The notes under the pieces were generated by a model that saw only the letters and a program-made list of their open reading frames with translations, did not search any database and was not told the DNA's origin. A program made the translations under genes and the position numbers. Below are positions 40,235 to 47,940 of a DNA stretch of 56,139 nucleotides, piece after piece (the stretch's first letter is position 1; every line of letters starts with the position of its first letter). Origin of the DNA: Clostridiales bacterium (lineage in GTDB: Bacteria; Bacillota; Clostridia; Lachnospirales; Lachnospiraceae); contig JAJBVE010000048.1 in assembly GCA_020859995.1 (NCBI GenBank), positions 2,868 through 59,006 of the forward strand. The letters are read 5' to 3'.

Positions 40235-41863
40235 ATGAGGGTTGATTATGATACAAGGACAGCCGCGCATGAAAAAATCGCTTCGCGATTGGCGCAGCCT
40301 GCGTCCATACCCGCTTCGCGTGTATGGACATATGATGTGATTATTATAGGAGCCGGTCCGGGCGGCATTTTTGCAGCTTACGAGCTGGCCGGACGCAGGC
40401 CGGATCTGCGCGTGGCAGTTTTTGAAAAGGGACATTCCCTGGAAAAGAGGAAATGCCCGATCGACGGGGAAAAGGTAAAGACTTGCATTGGCTGTAAGAC
40501 TTGCTCGATCATGAGCGGATTCGGCGGCGCGGGCGCCTTTTCTGACGGAAAATATAATGTGACGAATGATTTTGGCGGTACGCTGCACGAATACATAGGC
40601 AAGCAGAAGGCGCTAGAGCTGATGTATTACGTTGATGATATTAACATGAAGTACGGCGGCGAGGGGACGAAAATGTACTCGACAGCCGGGACAAAGTTCA
40701 AAAAGCTCTGCATGCAGAATAAGCTGAGCCTTCTGGATGCTTCTGTGCGCCACCTTGGGACGGACATTAATTACCGGGTTCTGGAGAATCTTTACGATTA
40801 TCTGAAGGATAAAATTACCTTTTTCTTTGACACGCCGGTAGAAAGTGTGGAGAAGACAGAGGGAGGCTATCTGGTTCATGCAGAGCATACGGCCGGAAGG
40901 GCTGTACGGGCAGCGGAAAAGTCTGGTGCTTTACATAGTGAAAACGTATCGGAAAATTCCGATATTCCATGTGATGGAAGCACGTTAGAATGCTCTGATA
41001 CTGCATATAACGGAAGCATATCTGCGCAATTTCAGGAGGACTCGTGCGCGTTTTTCTGCAGTGAATGCATCATTTCCGTTGGCAGAAGCGGCAGCAAGTG
41101 GATGGAGAAGATCTGTGGCGAGCTGGGGATTCCGACAAAATCCAACCGGGTGGACATCGGTGTGCGCGTGGAGCTTCCGGCGGTTATCTTTTCCCATCTG
41201 ACGGATGAGCTGTATGAGAGTAAAATTGTTTACCGCACGGAGAAATTTGAAGACCGGGTGCGCACCTTCTGTATGAATCCGAACGGGATAGTCGTGAATG
41301 AGAATACGAACGGCATCATTACGGTCAACGGACACAGTTATGAGTCAGAAGAAATGCAGACGGAGAATACGAATTTTGCGCTTCTGGTGGCCAAGCATTT
41401 TTCCGAGCCATTTAAGGACAGCAACGGATACGGTGAGAGCATTGCGCGTCTTTCCAACATGCTCGGAGGCGGCGTGATTGTGCAGCGGTTTGGCGATCTG
41501 GTCCGCGGACGGCGCAGTACGATATCGCGTATCGAGGAAGGACTGGTGCAGCCGACCCTGAAAGCTACGCCAGGAGACTTAAGTCTGGTGCTGCCGAAGC
41601 GGATCCTGGACGGGATTATTGAAATGATTTACGCTCTGGACAAGATCGCGCCTGGCACGGCCAATGACGATACTCTGCTGTACGGCGTGGAGGTCAAGTT
41701 TTACAATATGGAAGTGGACATCGATGAAAACCTGGAGACGAAAAACAAAGGGCTGTACGTCATCGGGGACGGAAGCGGCGTGACACATTCTCTGTCGCAT
41801 GCGTCCGCAAGCGGCGTCTATGTTGCCAGGAAGATCTGTGAGAAGCAGGATGGTGCAGTCTGA
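40235..41863 (+). CDS. FAD-dependent oxidoreductase (COG2509 type)
   Basis: The 542-residue protein has an N-terminal dinucleotide-binding motif (VIIIGAGPGGIFAAYELA near residue 35) and the COG2509 family features EKRKCPIDGEKVKTCIGCKTCSIMSGFGGAGAFSDGKYN and DGSGVTHSLSHASASGVYVA. The two cysteine pairs near residue 85 may bind a cluster or be redox active. The reaction is unknown. The ATG at 40235 follows GGAGG. Residues about 215-270 are an unconserved insertion rich in Ser, Glu and Cys. The last four codons and stop are duplicated downstream. It precedes the UDP-galactopyranose mutase gene by 89 bp. Confidence 0.85.
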   Translation: MRVDYDTRTAAHEKIASRLAQPASIPASRVWTYDVIIIGAGPGGIFAAYELAGRRPDLRVAVFEKGHSLEKRKCPIDGEKVKTCIGCKTCSIMSGFGGAGAFSDGKYNVTNDFGGTLHEYIGKQKALELMYYVDDINMKYGGEGTKMYSTAGTKFKKLCMQNKLSLLDASVRHLGTDINYRVLENLYDYLKDKITFFFDTPVESVEKTEGGYLVHAEHTAGRAVRAAEKSGALHSENVSENSDIPCDGSTLECSDTAYNGSISAQFQEDSCAFFCSECIISVGRSGSKWMEKICGELGIPTKSNRVDIGVRVELPAVIFSHLTDELYESKIVYRTEKFEDRVRTFCMNPNGIVVNENTNGIITVNGHSYESEEMQTENTNFALLVAKHFSEPFKDSNGYGESIARLSNMLGGGVIVQRFGDLVRGRRSTISRIEEGLVQPTLKATPGDLSLVLPKRILDGIIEMIYALDKIAPGTANDDTLLYGVEVKFYNMEVDIDENLETKNKGLYVIGDGSGVTHSLSHASASGVYVARKICEKQDGAV

Positions 41864-41926
41864 TCAAGTCAGCATAGTGAGAAGCTGGATAACACAGTCT
41901 GATCAGGGGACATGGTGAGAAAAAGA
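41849..41926. repeat. 2 x 39-bp duplication of the FAD oxidoreductase gene end
   Basis: GATGGTGCAGTCTGATCA (41849, ending the gene as D-G-A-V-stop) is repeated from 41888 as GATAACACAGTCTGATCA (D-N-T-V-stop), with matching flank to about 41926. Both copies retain the TGA. Confidence 0.75.
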
Positions 41927-41952
41927 CAAAAACAGAAAAAGAGGACAGATAG

Positions 41953-43068
41953 ATGATGAAATATGATTACCTGATAGTAGGCTCCGGCCTGTACGGCGCG
42001 GTATTTGCGCATGAGGCCGCAGCGAAAGGAAAGAAGGTTCTGGTGATAGACCGGCGCGGAAATATTGCCGGAAATGTTTATACGGAGGATGTAGAAGGCA
42101 TCCACGTACACAAATACGGCGCGCATATTTTTCATACAAATAATAAAAAGGTCTGGAATTACATTACGAAATTTGCTGAGTTCAACCGGTTTACGAATTC
42201 GCCGGTTGCAAATTACAAAGGCGAACTGTATTCCATGCCGTTCAATATGTATACCTTTAATAAAATGTGGGGCGTGGTGACGCCGGCGGAGGCCGCCGCG
42301 ATCATCGAGGAGCAGAAAAAAGAAGTCACCGGTACGCCCAGGAACCTGGAAGAGCAGGCGATTTCGCTGGTTGGACGGGATATTTTCGAAAAGCTGGTGA
42401 AAGGCTACACGGAGAAGCAGTGGGGGCGCGACTGCAAGGAGCTTCCCGCGTTCATCATCCGGCGCCTGCCGGTGCGCTACACCTTTGACAACAATTATTT
42501 CAACGCCCTTTACCAGGGTATCCCCATCGGCGGCTACACGAAGCTGGTAGCGAACCTGCTCTCCGGCATCGAGGTGCGGCTGAATACGGACTATCTGAAA
42601 TGCAAAGATGAACTCCGTGCGCTCGCGGACAAGGTCGTGTATACCGGCCCGATCGATGAGTATTTTGCCTACAGCCTGGGGACGCTCGAATACCGGTCTG
42701 TGCGCTTTGAGACTGAACTTCTGGATCAGCCGAATTTCCAGGGCAACGCGGCGGTCAACTATACCGACCGGGAAACGCCATGGACCCGCATCATCGAGCA
42801 CAAATGGTTTGAATTTGGCAAGGATGAGAATGGCAACGATCTGCCGAAGACCGTGATCAGCCGCGAGTACAGTTCCGAATGGAAGCCCGGCGACGAGCCC
42901 TATTATCCGGTCAACGACGCGAAAAATACCGCGCTTTATGAACAGTACCGCGCACTTGCCAAAAAGGAGGAGAAGGTCCTCTTTGGCGGCCGCCTTGGAG
43001 AATATAAGTATTACGACATGGACGCAGTCATAGCATCTGCGCTCGAATTATGCGAAAGAGAATTGTAA
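41953..43068 (+). CDS. glf: UDP-galactopyranose mutase
   Basis: Glf converts UDP-galactopyranose into UDP-galactofuranose, used in cell-surface glycans, with reduced FAD. The 371-residue protein has the FAD motif IVGSGLYGAVFA at the N terminus, KYGAHIFHTNNKKVW, LVKGYTEKQWGRDCKELPAFIIRRLPVRYTFDNNYF and the conserved C-terminal GRLGEYKYYDMD. The length is typical. Galactofuranosyltransferases are not adjacent. Either of two adjacent ATG codons could start it. Confidence 0.97.
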   Translation: MMKYDYLIVGSGLYGAVFAHEAAAKGKKVLVIDRRGNIAGNVYTEDVEGIHVHKYGAHIFHTNNKKVWNYITKFAEFNRFTNSPVANYKGELYSMPFNMYTFNKMWGVVTPAEAAAIIEEQKKEVTGTPRNLEEQAISLVGRDIFEKLVKGYTEKQWGRDCKELPAFIIRRLPVRYTFDNNYFNALYQGIPIGGYTKLVANLLSGIEVRLNTDYLKCKDELRALADKVVYTGPIDEYFAYSLGTLEYRSVRFETELLDQPNFQGNAAVNYTDRETPWTRIIEHKWFEFGKDENGNDLPKTVISREYSSEWKPGDEPYYPVNDAKNTALYEQYRALAKKEEKVLFGGRLGEYKYYDMDAVIASALELCEREL

Positions 43069-43204
43069 ATATTCGATTCAGGAATATTCAGTCCGGAAAG
43101 CCTGTGTGAATCATTTATTACAAATGACATGCTCTGCATGACTTTCCGGGGAATTAAGAAGCTATAGCGGGTATGGCAGCAGACAAATACGATGAGAAGA
43201 GAGG

Positions 43205-43244
43205 AAGAAGAGCCGACAAATATTTGCCAGGCTTTTCTTTTTTT
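43205..43244 (+). terminator. terminator after glf
   Basis: AAGAAGAGCC (43205-43214) pairs with GGCTTTTCTT (43230-43239), followed by T to 43244. Confidence 0.65.
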
Positions 43245-43245
43245 A

Positions 43246-43345
43246 TGCACAGAGGCGCGTAAGGAATTATGCGGCTGTCGCCGCACGCGCCTCGCGCAGA
43301 CGGATAGGGGAACGCCCCTATCCGATTGATGCACAGGGGCGCGAA
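43246..43345. repeat. dispersed palindromic element (C)
   Basis: GAGGCGCG/CGCGCCTC (43252-43259, 43286-43293) with an inner TGCGGC/GCCGCA, then CGGATAGGGG/CCCCTATCCG (43301-43310, 43315-43324). These are hairpins 3 and 1 of the element at 26902-27031, with ATGCACAG(A/G)GGCGCG flanks on both sides. Confidence 0.75.
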
Positions 43346-43434
43346 AGGAAATTTACAGGTAAGAAGTCAGGTATAAAATCCGGCAGGATTGGGCATGTTA
43401 GAATCAGAAAGAGATGAAAAAGGAAATCATTATT

Positions 43435-43623
43435 ATGACAAAGAAATATGCCCGTAACAGATCACGAAGAAAAGAGGAAGGCAGAGCTGCCGGTCATAGC
43501 GTAGTGTGTACTCTGGCTGCGTTTTTGCTGATTGTGCTGATCAGTATTATTTGTGTATGGTATTTTACTGCCGTTAAGTCGAGCCAGCCGCATAACGCGC
43601 AGCTGGTCTGGCGAAAGGAATGA
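43435..43623 (+). CDS. small single-pass membrane protein upstream of spoVAA
   Basis: The 62-residue frame has a basic N terminus (MTKKYARNRSRRKEEG) and one strong hydrophobic segment (about residues 23-47, VVCTLAAFLLIVLISIICVW), then a short polar tail. AAAGGA lies 9 bases before this ATG, and the ATG at 43414 is an alternative. It is not a family I know. It ends 40 bp before spoVAA in the same direction, so it may belong to the same unit. Confidence 0.45.
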   Translation: MTKKYARNRSRRKEEGRAAGHSVVCTLAAFLLIVLISIICVWYFTAVKSSQPHNAQLVWRKE

Positions 43624-43663
43624 AGCTGATCAGAATGAGATGTATGGAAAGGAAAATGGAAGC

Positions 43664-44299
43664 ATGGCAGCGACAGATACTCTGTACCTGAAAATTGATA
43701 AAAATGTGCGCATTACCGATAAAAAGGTTTCGCTGAATGACATTGCGCAGATTTTCTGTGAGGATAAATCGGTCGAGAACAAGGTAAAGACCTTGCGGCT
43801 GCCGACAGAACGGCTGCATGGGCCGGGGCGCTACGTGTATTCAGTTTTAGATGTATTTCCAGTGATTCTGCAGGAATATCCAAAACTAGAGATCAGTAAT
43901 CTGGGCGAGACGGATTTTATTTTGAGTCTTGAGAAAACACCGTCCGGATCTGGTATATGGAGTCGGATAAAAACAGTTTTGCTGTGTTTTTTGTCCTTTT
44001 TCGGAGCGGCTATTTCGATTATGGCATTCAATACGGATGTGGGTCTGACAGATCTGTTTGGAAAGCTGTACGAAATGTTTACCAGAAAGCCTTCCAGCGG
44101 ATTTACACTTCTTGAAATTTCTTATTCTATAGGAGTGGGACTGGGCATCCTGATATTCTTTCATCATTTCACCCGTAAAAAGAGCCATGCGGACCCGACT
44201 CCGCTGCAGGTGCAGATGCGGGTTTATGAGGAAGATGTGGACAAGACTCTGATCGAGAGCGGGGAGCGGATGCCGAAAAGTAAGGAGGAAGCAACCTGA
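43664..44299 (+). CDS. spoVAA: stage V sporulation protein AA
   Basis: SpoVAA is part of the SpoVA channel that moves dipicolinic acid into the forespore and releases it in germination. The 211-residue protein has an N-terminal soluble domain (TDTLYLKIDKNVRITDKKVSLNDIAQIFC) and two membrane helices around GIWSRIKTVLLCFLSFFGAA and SGFTLLEISYSIGVGLGILIFFHHF. The ATG at 43664 follows GGAAAGGA. spoVAB follows after 176 bp that contain a 36-bp tandem repeat. spoVAC to spoVAF are not in the window. Confidence 0.9.
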   Translation: MAATDTLYLKIDKNVRITDKKVSLNDIAQIFCEDKSVENKVKTLRLPTERLHGPGRYVYSVLDVFPVILQEYPKLEISNLGETDFILSLEKTPSGSGIWSRIKTVLLCFLSFFGAAISIMAFNTDVGLTDLFGKLYEMFTRKPSSGFTLLEISYSIGVGLGILIFFHHFTRKKSHADPTPLQVQMRVYEEDVDKTLIESGERMPKSKEEAT

Positions 44300-44338
44300 G
44301 AGTTAAAAGCCGAAAACCCAGGAGGCATCTATCTGGAT

Positions 44339-44448
44339 GCGGATGTCGAAGAACCTGAAGGTGACAGACAGCGGGCGGATGAGGGAAAGTCAGAAGGCAG
44401 CAATCCGGGAAGCGGATGCAAAAAACCAGAAGGTGGAAGCGGTTCAAT
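44339..44448. repeat. 3 x 36/37-bp tandem repeat in the spoVAA-spoVAB spacer
   Basis: Units at 44339, 44375 and 44412 each contain GCGGATG and, about 10 bp on, (CT/CA/CA)GAAGG. They fill most of the 176-bp spacer. Confidence 0.7.
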
Positions 44449-44475
44449 CCGAAATTGGAAGGAGAAAAAGAACGG

Positions 44476-44889
44476 ATGGGACAGATACTTGTAACAGTGA
44501 TCGGTTTTTCCGGAGGGTTTCTGGTAGCGGGCGGAGTGGTGTCTGTGATGGTTGGGCTGGGGATTATTACCCGTTTTATAGGTCTTTCCCATACAGCACG
44601 GCAGATTCTGTGGTATGAGGACGCGATTCTTCTGGGCGCGGTGGCAGGAAATGTGGCGACTGTGTTTGATTTCCGTCTGGTAATCGGAGCATGGTTTCTG
44701 GCAGTCACCGGAGCCTTTATCGGCGTTTTCGTCGGCGGGTGGGTGATGGCACTGGCAGAAGTGCTTGATATTTTTCCGGTCTATTCCAGGCGTCTGGGAA
44801 TCAGGCACGGCGCACGATGGATCGTGGCCGCGCTTGCTGCCGGGAAAACGGCGGGCAGTCTTTTGTATTTCTTCCGAGGATTAGGGTGA
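44476..44889 (+). CDS. spoVAB: stage V sporulation protein AB
   Basis: The 137-residue membrane protein has about four hydrophobic segments and the SpoVAB features VIGFSGGFLVAGGVVSVMVGLGIITRF, EDAILLGAVAG and FVGGWVMALAEVLDIFPVYSRR. It belongs to the dipicolinate channel with SpoVAA. The ATG at 44476 (MGQILVTVIG) follows AAGGAGAAAAAG. The upstream in-frame ATG at 44416 lies inside the spacer repeat. Confidence 0.9.
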   Translation: MGQILVTVIGFSGGFLVAGGVVSVMVGLGIITRFIGLSHTARQILWYEDAILLGAVAGNVATVFDFRLVIGAWFLAVTGAFIGVFVGGWVMALAEVLDIFPVYSRRLGIRHGARWIVAALAAGKTAGSLLYFFRGLG

Positions 44890-45078
44890 AGCAAATGATT
44901 TTTACCAGCGTTTGTTCAGACAGTGCCGTTTTTACAACCTTCTTTATGAAAATTACCACTGGTTTTCAGTATACTTTAATATCTCGCACGCAATAGCACA
45001 TAAAGAAGAAAACGGCAACATACAAATAATATGGAAGACGATTAAAGAATATTTTGCCGGGACAGTAAAAAAACAGTC

Positions 45079-45107
45079 TTGAAAAGACGGTATGGTTGTA
45101 GTAAAGT
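45079..45107 (+). promoter_or_regulatory. promoter for the aminotransferase unit
   Basis: TTGAAA (45079-45084), 17 bp, TAAAGT (45102-45107), directly before a 42-bp tandem repeat. The 372-bp gap after spoVAB otherwise shows nothing. Confidence 0.45.
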
Positions 45108-45111
45108 AGTG

Positions 45112-45195
45112 GCGAAGTTTTCATGCGGCATGGCTCATCGAAAGCAGCAGGCTGCGGAGTTTTCATGCAGCACAGCTCATTCAAAGCTGCAGACT
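45112..45195. repeat. 2 x 42-bp tandem repeat in the aminotransferase leader
   Basis: Units 45112-45153 and 45154-45195 share GCG(A/G)AGTTTTCATGC(G/A)GCA. They would lie in the transcribed leader. Confidence 0.8.
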
Positions 45196-45261
45196 GAGAA
45201 AAATGATATCGGAAGGTATCAGAACAGGAACTAAGAAGAGAAGATACAGGGGGATACGAAA

Positions 45262-46452
45262 GTGATTTCAAAAAAGATGCGTCCGTTTCTGGAGAACAAT
45301 TCCGCGATACGGATGATGTTTGAGGAAGGAAAAAAGATGGCGGAGCTTTATGGCGCGGATAAGGTGTATGATTTCAGCCTTGGCAATCCGAATGTGCCGG
45401 CGCCGCAGAGGGTAGGAGAGGCGATTAAGGAGATTCTCGATGAAGAGGATCCTCTTTTTGTACATGGATATATGAGCAACGCGGGCTATCCGCAGGTGCG
45501 TGAGGCAATCGCGGAGAATCTGAACCAGAGGTTCGGTACCAGCTTTGCCGGGCGGAATCTGATTATGACGGTCGGCGCCGGCAGCGGATTAAATGTCGCG
45601 CTCAAAACCGTGCTGGATCCTGGGGATGAGGTGCTTACTTTTGCACCCTATTTTCTGGAATATCGTGCTTATGTGACGAATTATGACGGTGTGCTGGTGA
45701 CGGTAGAGCCGGACACGGAAACCTTTCAGGTGAATCTGGAAGCGTTTCGTGCGAAGATAAACGAGAAGACAAAGGCTGTGATTATCAACAATCCGAACAA
45801 CCCGACCGGCGTAGTGTATTCTGAAGAAACGATACAGGCGCTGGCGGCGATTTTGAATGAGAAGCAGGCGGCCTATGGCCATGAGATTTACCTGATTTCG
45901 GATGAGCCGTACCGCGAGCTGGTCTTTGACGGGGCGGCAGTTCCGTTTGTGACAAAGTACTATGACAATACGATGGTGGTTTATTCTTACAGTAAATCTC
46001 TTTCTCTGCCCGGCGAGCGCATCGGCTATCTGCTGATCCCGGATGAACTGAGTGAGAGCGCCATGACGATTGACGCCGCTACGATCGCAAACCGCATCAG
46101 CGGGTGCGTAAACGCGCCGTCTCTGATTCAGCTGGCGGTAGGGCGCTGTGTGGACTGCCAGGCGGATCTGGATTTTTATGACCGGAACCGCAAGACTCTT
46201 TACGAAGGACTGACCGGCATGGGCTTTGACTGTGTCCGCCCGCAGGGCGCGTTTTATCTGTGGATGAAGGTGCCGGGTGCGGAAGCAGAATTTGTACAGG
46301 CAGCCAAACAATATCACATTCTGGCCGTGCCGGGCAGCTCGTTTGCATGCCCTGGTTATGTGCGCCTGGCATACTGCGTTTCTTATGAGACGATCGTGAA
46401 TGCATTGCCGGAATTCCGGAAGCTTGCCGCGGATTATGGACTTTCTGTATGA
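45262..46452 (+). CDS. pyridoxal-phosphate-dependent aminotransferase (class I/II)
   Basis: The 396-residue fold-type I enzyme binds PLP through Lys245 in YSYSKSLSLPGERIGYL. Other motifs are NNPNNPTGVVYS, ISDEPYRELVFDG and GAGSGLNVAL. The substrate is not readable. Relatives are aspartate or aromatic aminotransferases and some act in methionine salvage. It starts with GTG behind AGGGGGATA. trkA follows by 21 bp. Confidence 0.93.
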   Translation: MISKKMRPFLENNSAIRMMFEEGKKMAELYGADKVYDFSLGNPNVPAPQRVGEAIKEILDEEDPLFVHGYMSNAGYPQVREAIAENLNQRFGTSFAGRNLIMTVGAGSGLNVALKTVLDPGDEVLTFAPYFLEYRAYVTNYDGVLVTVEPDTETFQVNLEAFRAKINEKTKAVIINNPNNPTGVVYSEETIQALAAILNEKQAAYGHEIYLISDEPYRELVFDGAAVPFVTKYYDNTMVVYSYSKSLSLPGERIGYLLIPDELSESAMTIDAATIANRISGCVNAPSLIQLAVGRCVDCQADLDFYDRNRKTLYEGLTGMGFDCVRPQGAFYLWMKVPGAEAEFVQAAKQYHILAVPGSSFACPGYVRLAYCVSYETIVNALPEFRKLAADYGLSV

Positions 46453-46473
46453 CTGTAACGGGAGATAAATCAG

Positions 46474-47841
46474 ATGAAGATCATTATCATAGGTCTGGGC
46501 AAGGTAGGAATGGCTCTTGCCGCAGAGTTGTGTGACGAGGAAAATGACGTCACAGTGATTGATAAAAAAGAGGAGCTGGTGGAGGACGCTACCGGTCAGT
46601 ATGACCTGATGGGCGTTACCGGGAACGGCGCGAGTCATTCGACGCAGGTCGAGGCCGGAGTGGAGAGCGCGGACTTGCTGATTGCAGTAACGGGGTCGGA
46701 CGAGATCAATCTTTTGTGCTGCCTGATGGTAAAGGATGGCAGCAAATGCCACTCCATTGCCCGGGTGCGCAACCCGGAATATCATTCAGAGGCGGCCTAC
46801 ATTCGAGATAAATTTCATCTTTCCCTGATTATCAACCCGGATATGGCTGCGGCGATGGAGCTGGCGCGGAATCTGAGATTTCCGTCTGCGATTGATGTGG
46901 ACTCCTTTGTGAAAAACCGTGTGGATATCCTGAAATTCCGTGTCAGAGAGGATTCCCTGCTGGATGGTCTGCGGATTGCGGATTTGTCGGGGAAGGTGCA
47001 TCAGAACATCCTGATCTGCGCGATTGAGCGCGGTAAGGATGTGATTATTCCGGACGGCAATACGGTGCTGCAGGGGAAAGATCAGATCACTATCGTCGCG
47101 GGAGGCTATGACGCGAACCAGTTTTTCCGCCAGGTTGGGATTGTGACGAACCAGGTGAAAAACATTATGATCGTCGGCGGCAGCCCGATGGCGTATTATC
47201 TGGCGAAGCTGCTCGGCGCGGTGGGAATGCGTGTCAAAATCATTGAAAAAGACTATGGACGCTGCGAGGAACTCAGTGAAATGCTTCCGAAGGCAACGAT
47301 TGTCCACGGCGACGGCACGGATAAGGATTTGCTTTCCGAAGAGGGGATTGAGGACTATGAGTGCTTTGCCGCTCTGACCAATATAGATGAAGAAAATATT
47401 CTGGTTTCTCTGTACGCGAAAAAGCTCGGCGGACAGAAAAAGATTATCACAAAGGTAAATCGTATTGCCTTTGATGAGGTGATCCGGGAGCTGGATCTGG
47501 ACACGATCATTCATCCGAAGGATATTACGGCGGAAATGATAATCCGCTACGCGCGTGCTATGAATAATACCTATGGGAGCAACGTGGAGACTTTACATAA
47601 AATTATTGACGGCAAGGCAGAAGCTCTGGAATTTATCATTCGCGGGCAGTCACGTGTGACAGAGGCGACGCTGCAGGAGCTGCCGATCCGGAAAGGAATC
47701 CTGGTGGGCTGTATTTACCGGGGCGGGAAAATCATCATCCCGCGCGGCTCCGACCGGATGCAGATCGGGGACAGCGTCATTATTGTCACACAGGAGAAGG
47801 GACTTAAGGATATTGATGATATTCTTTCCCACAGCCTGTGA
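46474..47841 (+). CDS. trkA: Trk potassium uptake regulatory subunit TrkA
   Basis: The 455-residue cytosolic protein binds NAD or ATP and gates TrkH. It has two TrkA-N Rossmann domains (MKIIIIGLGKVGMALAAELC at residue 1 and IMIVGGSPMAYYLAKLL near 230), each followed by a TrkA-C domain. The first keeps the GxGxxG motif. The length is that of the two-module TrkA form. The gene lies directly before the TrkH gene. Confidence 0.96.
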   Translation: MKIIIIGLGKVGMALAAELCDEENDVTVIDKKEELVEDATGQYDLMGVTGNGASHSTQVEAGVESADLLIAVTGSDEINLLCCLMVKDGSKCHSIARVRNPEYHSEAAYIRDKFHLSLIINPDMAAAMELARNLRFPSAIDVDSFVKNRVDILKFRVREDSLLDGLRIADLSGKVHQNILICAIERGKDVIIPDGNTVLQGKDQITIVAGGYDANQFFRQVGIVTNQVKNIMIVGGSPMAYYLAKLLGAVGMRVKIIEKDYGRCEELSEMLPKATIVHGDGTDKDLLSEEGIEDYECFAALTNIDEENILVSLYAKKLGGQKKIITKVNRIAFDEVIRELDLDTIIHPKDITAEMIIRYARAMNNTYGSNVETLHKIIDGKAEALEFIIRGQSRVTEATLQELPIRKGILVGCIYRGGKIIIPRGSDRMQIGDSVIIVTQEKGLKDIDDILSHSL

Positions 47842-47940
47842 CCGGGCTGAGAGATGCTCTTCTGGAATCCGGGTTTTTCGGATAACTGGATATCAGAAAA
47901 AGATACACGATACATAAACGAAAGGTCGGTCGTAACAGAA

